Positions 63,990-64,000 of a stretch of 64,000 nucleotides of DNA are shown here, piece by piece. The notes under the pieces were generated by a model, which was not told the origin of the DNA, ran no database searches, and worked only from the letters and a program-made list of their open reading frames with translations. Position numbers and translations under genes: made by a program. The DNA is from Membranipora membranacea (Eukaryota > Bryozoa > Gymnolaemata > Cheilostomatida > Membraniporidae): positions 8,370,001 through 8,434,000 of the forward strand of contig OU612069.1 of assembly GCA_914767715.1 (NCBI GenBank), written 5' to 3'. Positions within the stretch are counted from its first letter, which is position 1. Every line of letters begins with the position of its first letter.

Positions 63990-64000
63990 TCACGCTTTTT
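63990..64000. repeat. Partial 192nd monomer at window end
   Basis: The 11 bases TCACGCTTTTT are the start of another monomer, so the array continues beyond the window. The window also opens exactly at a monomer start in this phase; that phase was chosen for convenience. Confidence 0.95.

Larger units (their letters stand above)
1..64000. repeat. 335-bp satellite DNA array, 191 head-to-tail monomers
   Basis: The same 335-bp sequence recurs end to end with no interruption; 190 periods plus a net +4 bp of small indels place the 191st monomer at 63655. Every copy has the same orientation. Copies differ mostly by a few substitutions, many shared between copies at fixed spacing. Thirteen copies change length: -1 near 3250, 5180, 33230 and 35906; -2 near 21588; -3 near 47906; +1 near 10697, 12373, 44587, 45083 and 54281; +3 near 39521; +5 near 44216. 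Long homogeneous arrays of this kind are known from eukaryotic heterochromatin. Both array ends lie outside the window, so flanking genes, array size and chromosomal position are unknown. I do not recognise the family; a centromeric, pericentromeric or subtelomeric location is inference. Confidence 0.98.

Noticed and set aside
1-64000. CRISPR array
   Set aside because: The whole 335-bp unit is conserved. There are no short repeats separated by unique spacers.
1-64000. Tandem rRNA, 5S, histone or snRNA gene cluster
   Set aside because: The monomer shows no recognisable rRNA, snRNA or histone sequence on either strand, and the longest open frames are not conserved as coding.

Overview
The whole window is one uninterrupted satellite DNA array. 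From the first base to the last it is a head-to-tail run of a single AT-rich unit (about 41% GC, counted by hand on the first copy), 335 bp long. It holds 191 complete monomers plus the first 11 bases of a 192nd. 178 monomers are exactly 335 bp and 13 carry small length changes of -3 to +5 bp. Neighbouring copies usually differ at only a few positions. All copies lie in the same orientation. I see no unique DNA, transposon, RNA gene, CRISPR array, credible protein gene or inverted segment.

This is typical of constitutive heterochromatin (centromeric, pericentromeric or subtelomeric) in a eukaryotic genome, probably taken from a long-read assembly. I do not recognise the satellite family and cannot name the organism. 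The repeated 66-codon frame on the minus strand begins with TTG, not ATG, and exists because the repeat is homogenised; I do not call it a gene.

The information is in how monomer variants are ordered. In coordinates of a monomer starting at TCACGC, site 147 splits copies into W-type (A) and R-type (T). Site 181 (A/T) and site 223 (C/A) define a third, C-type (147T-181T-223A). W and R/C copies nearly alternate, so the basic higher-order unit is a 670-bp dimer. On top of this sit local higher-order blocks with private markers: 1-3015 simple dimers; 3685-8708 an older copy of the long unit; 9714-12730 a 5-monomer duplication; 13401-32828 four copies of a long unit (17, 21, 6 and 14 monomers); 32829-38186 a tandem 8-monomer unit; 36847-43884 a 13-monomer unit whose second copy is shortened, apparently through a chimeric monomer; 43885-47908 a 6-monomer duplication; 51594-53603 a 3-monomer unit; 58295-61644 a 5-monomer unit; and 61310-63989, a copy of the segment starting at 52599, 26 monomers upstream.

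Together these form a readable record of unequal exchange or similar amplification at several nested scales. Other observations are confinement of all consensus CpG sites to the first 53% of the monomer with recurrent CpG transitions, an indel hotspot at the G-rich/T8 monomer junction, and short conserved dyads. No new gene system was found; the candidate novelty is the nested higher-order repeat structure.
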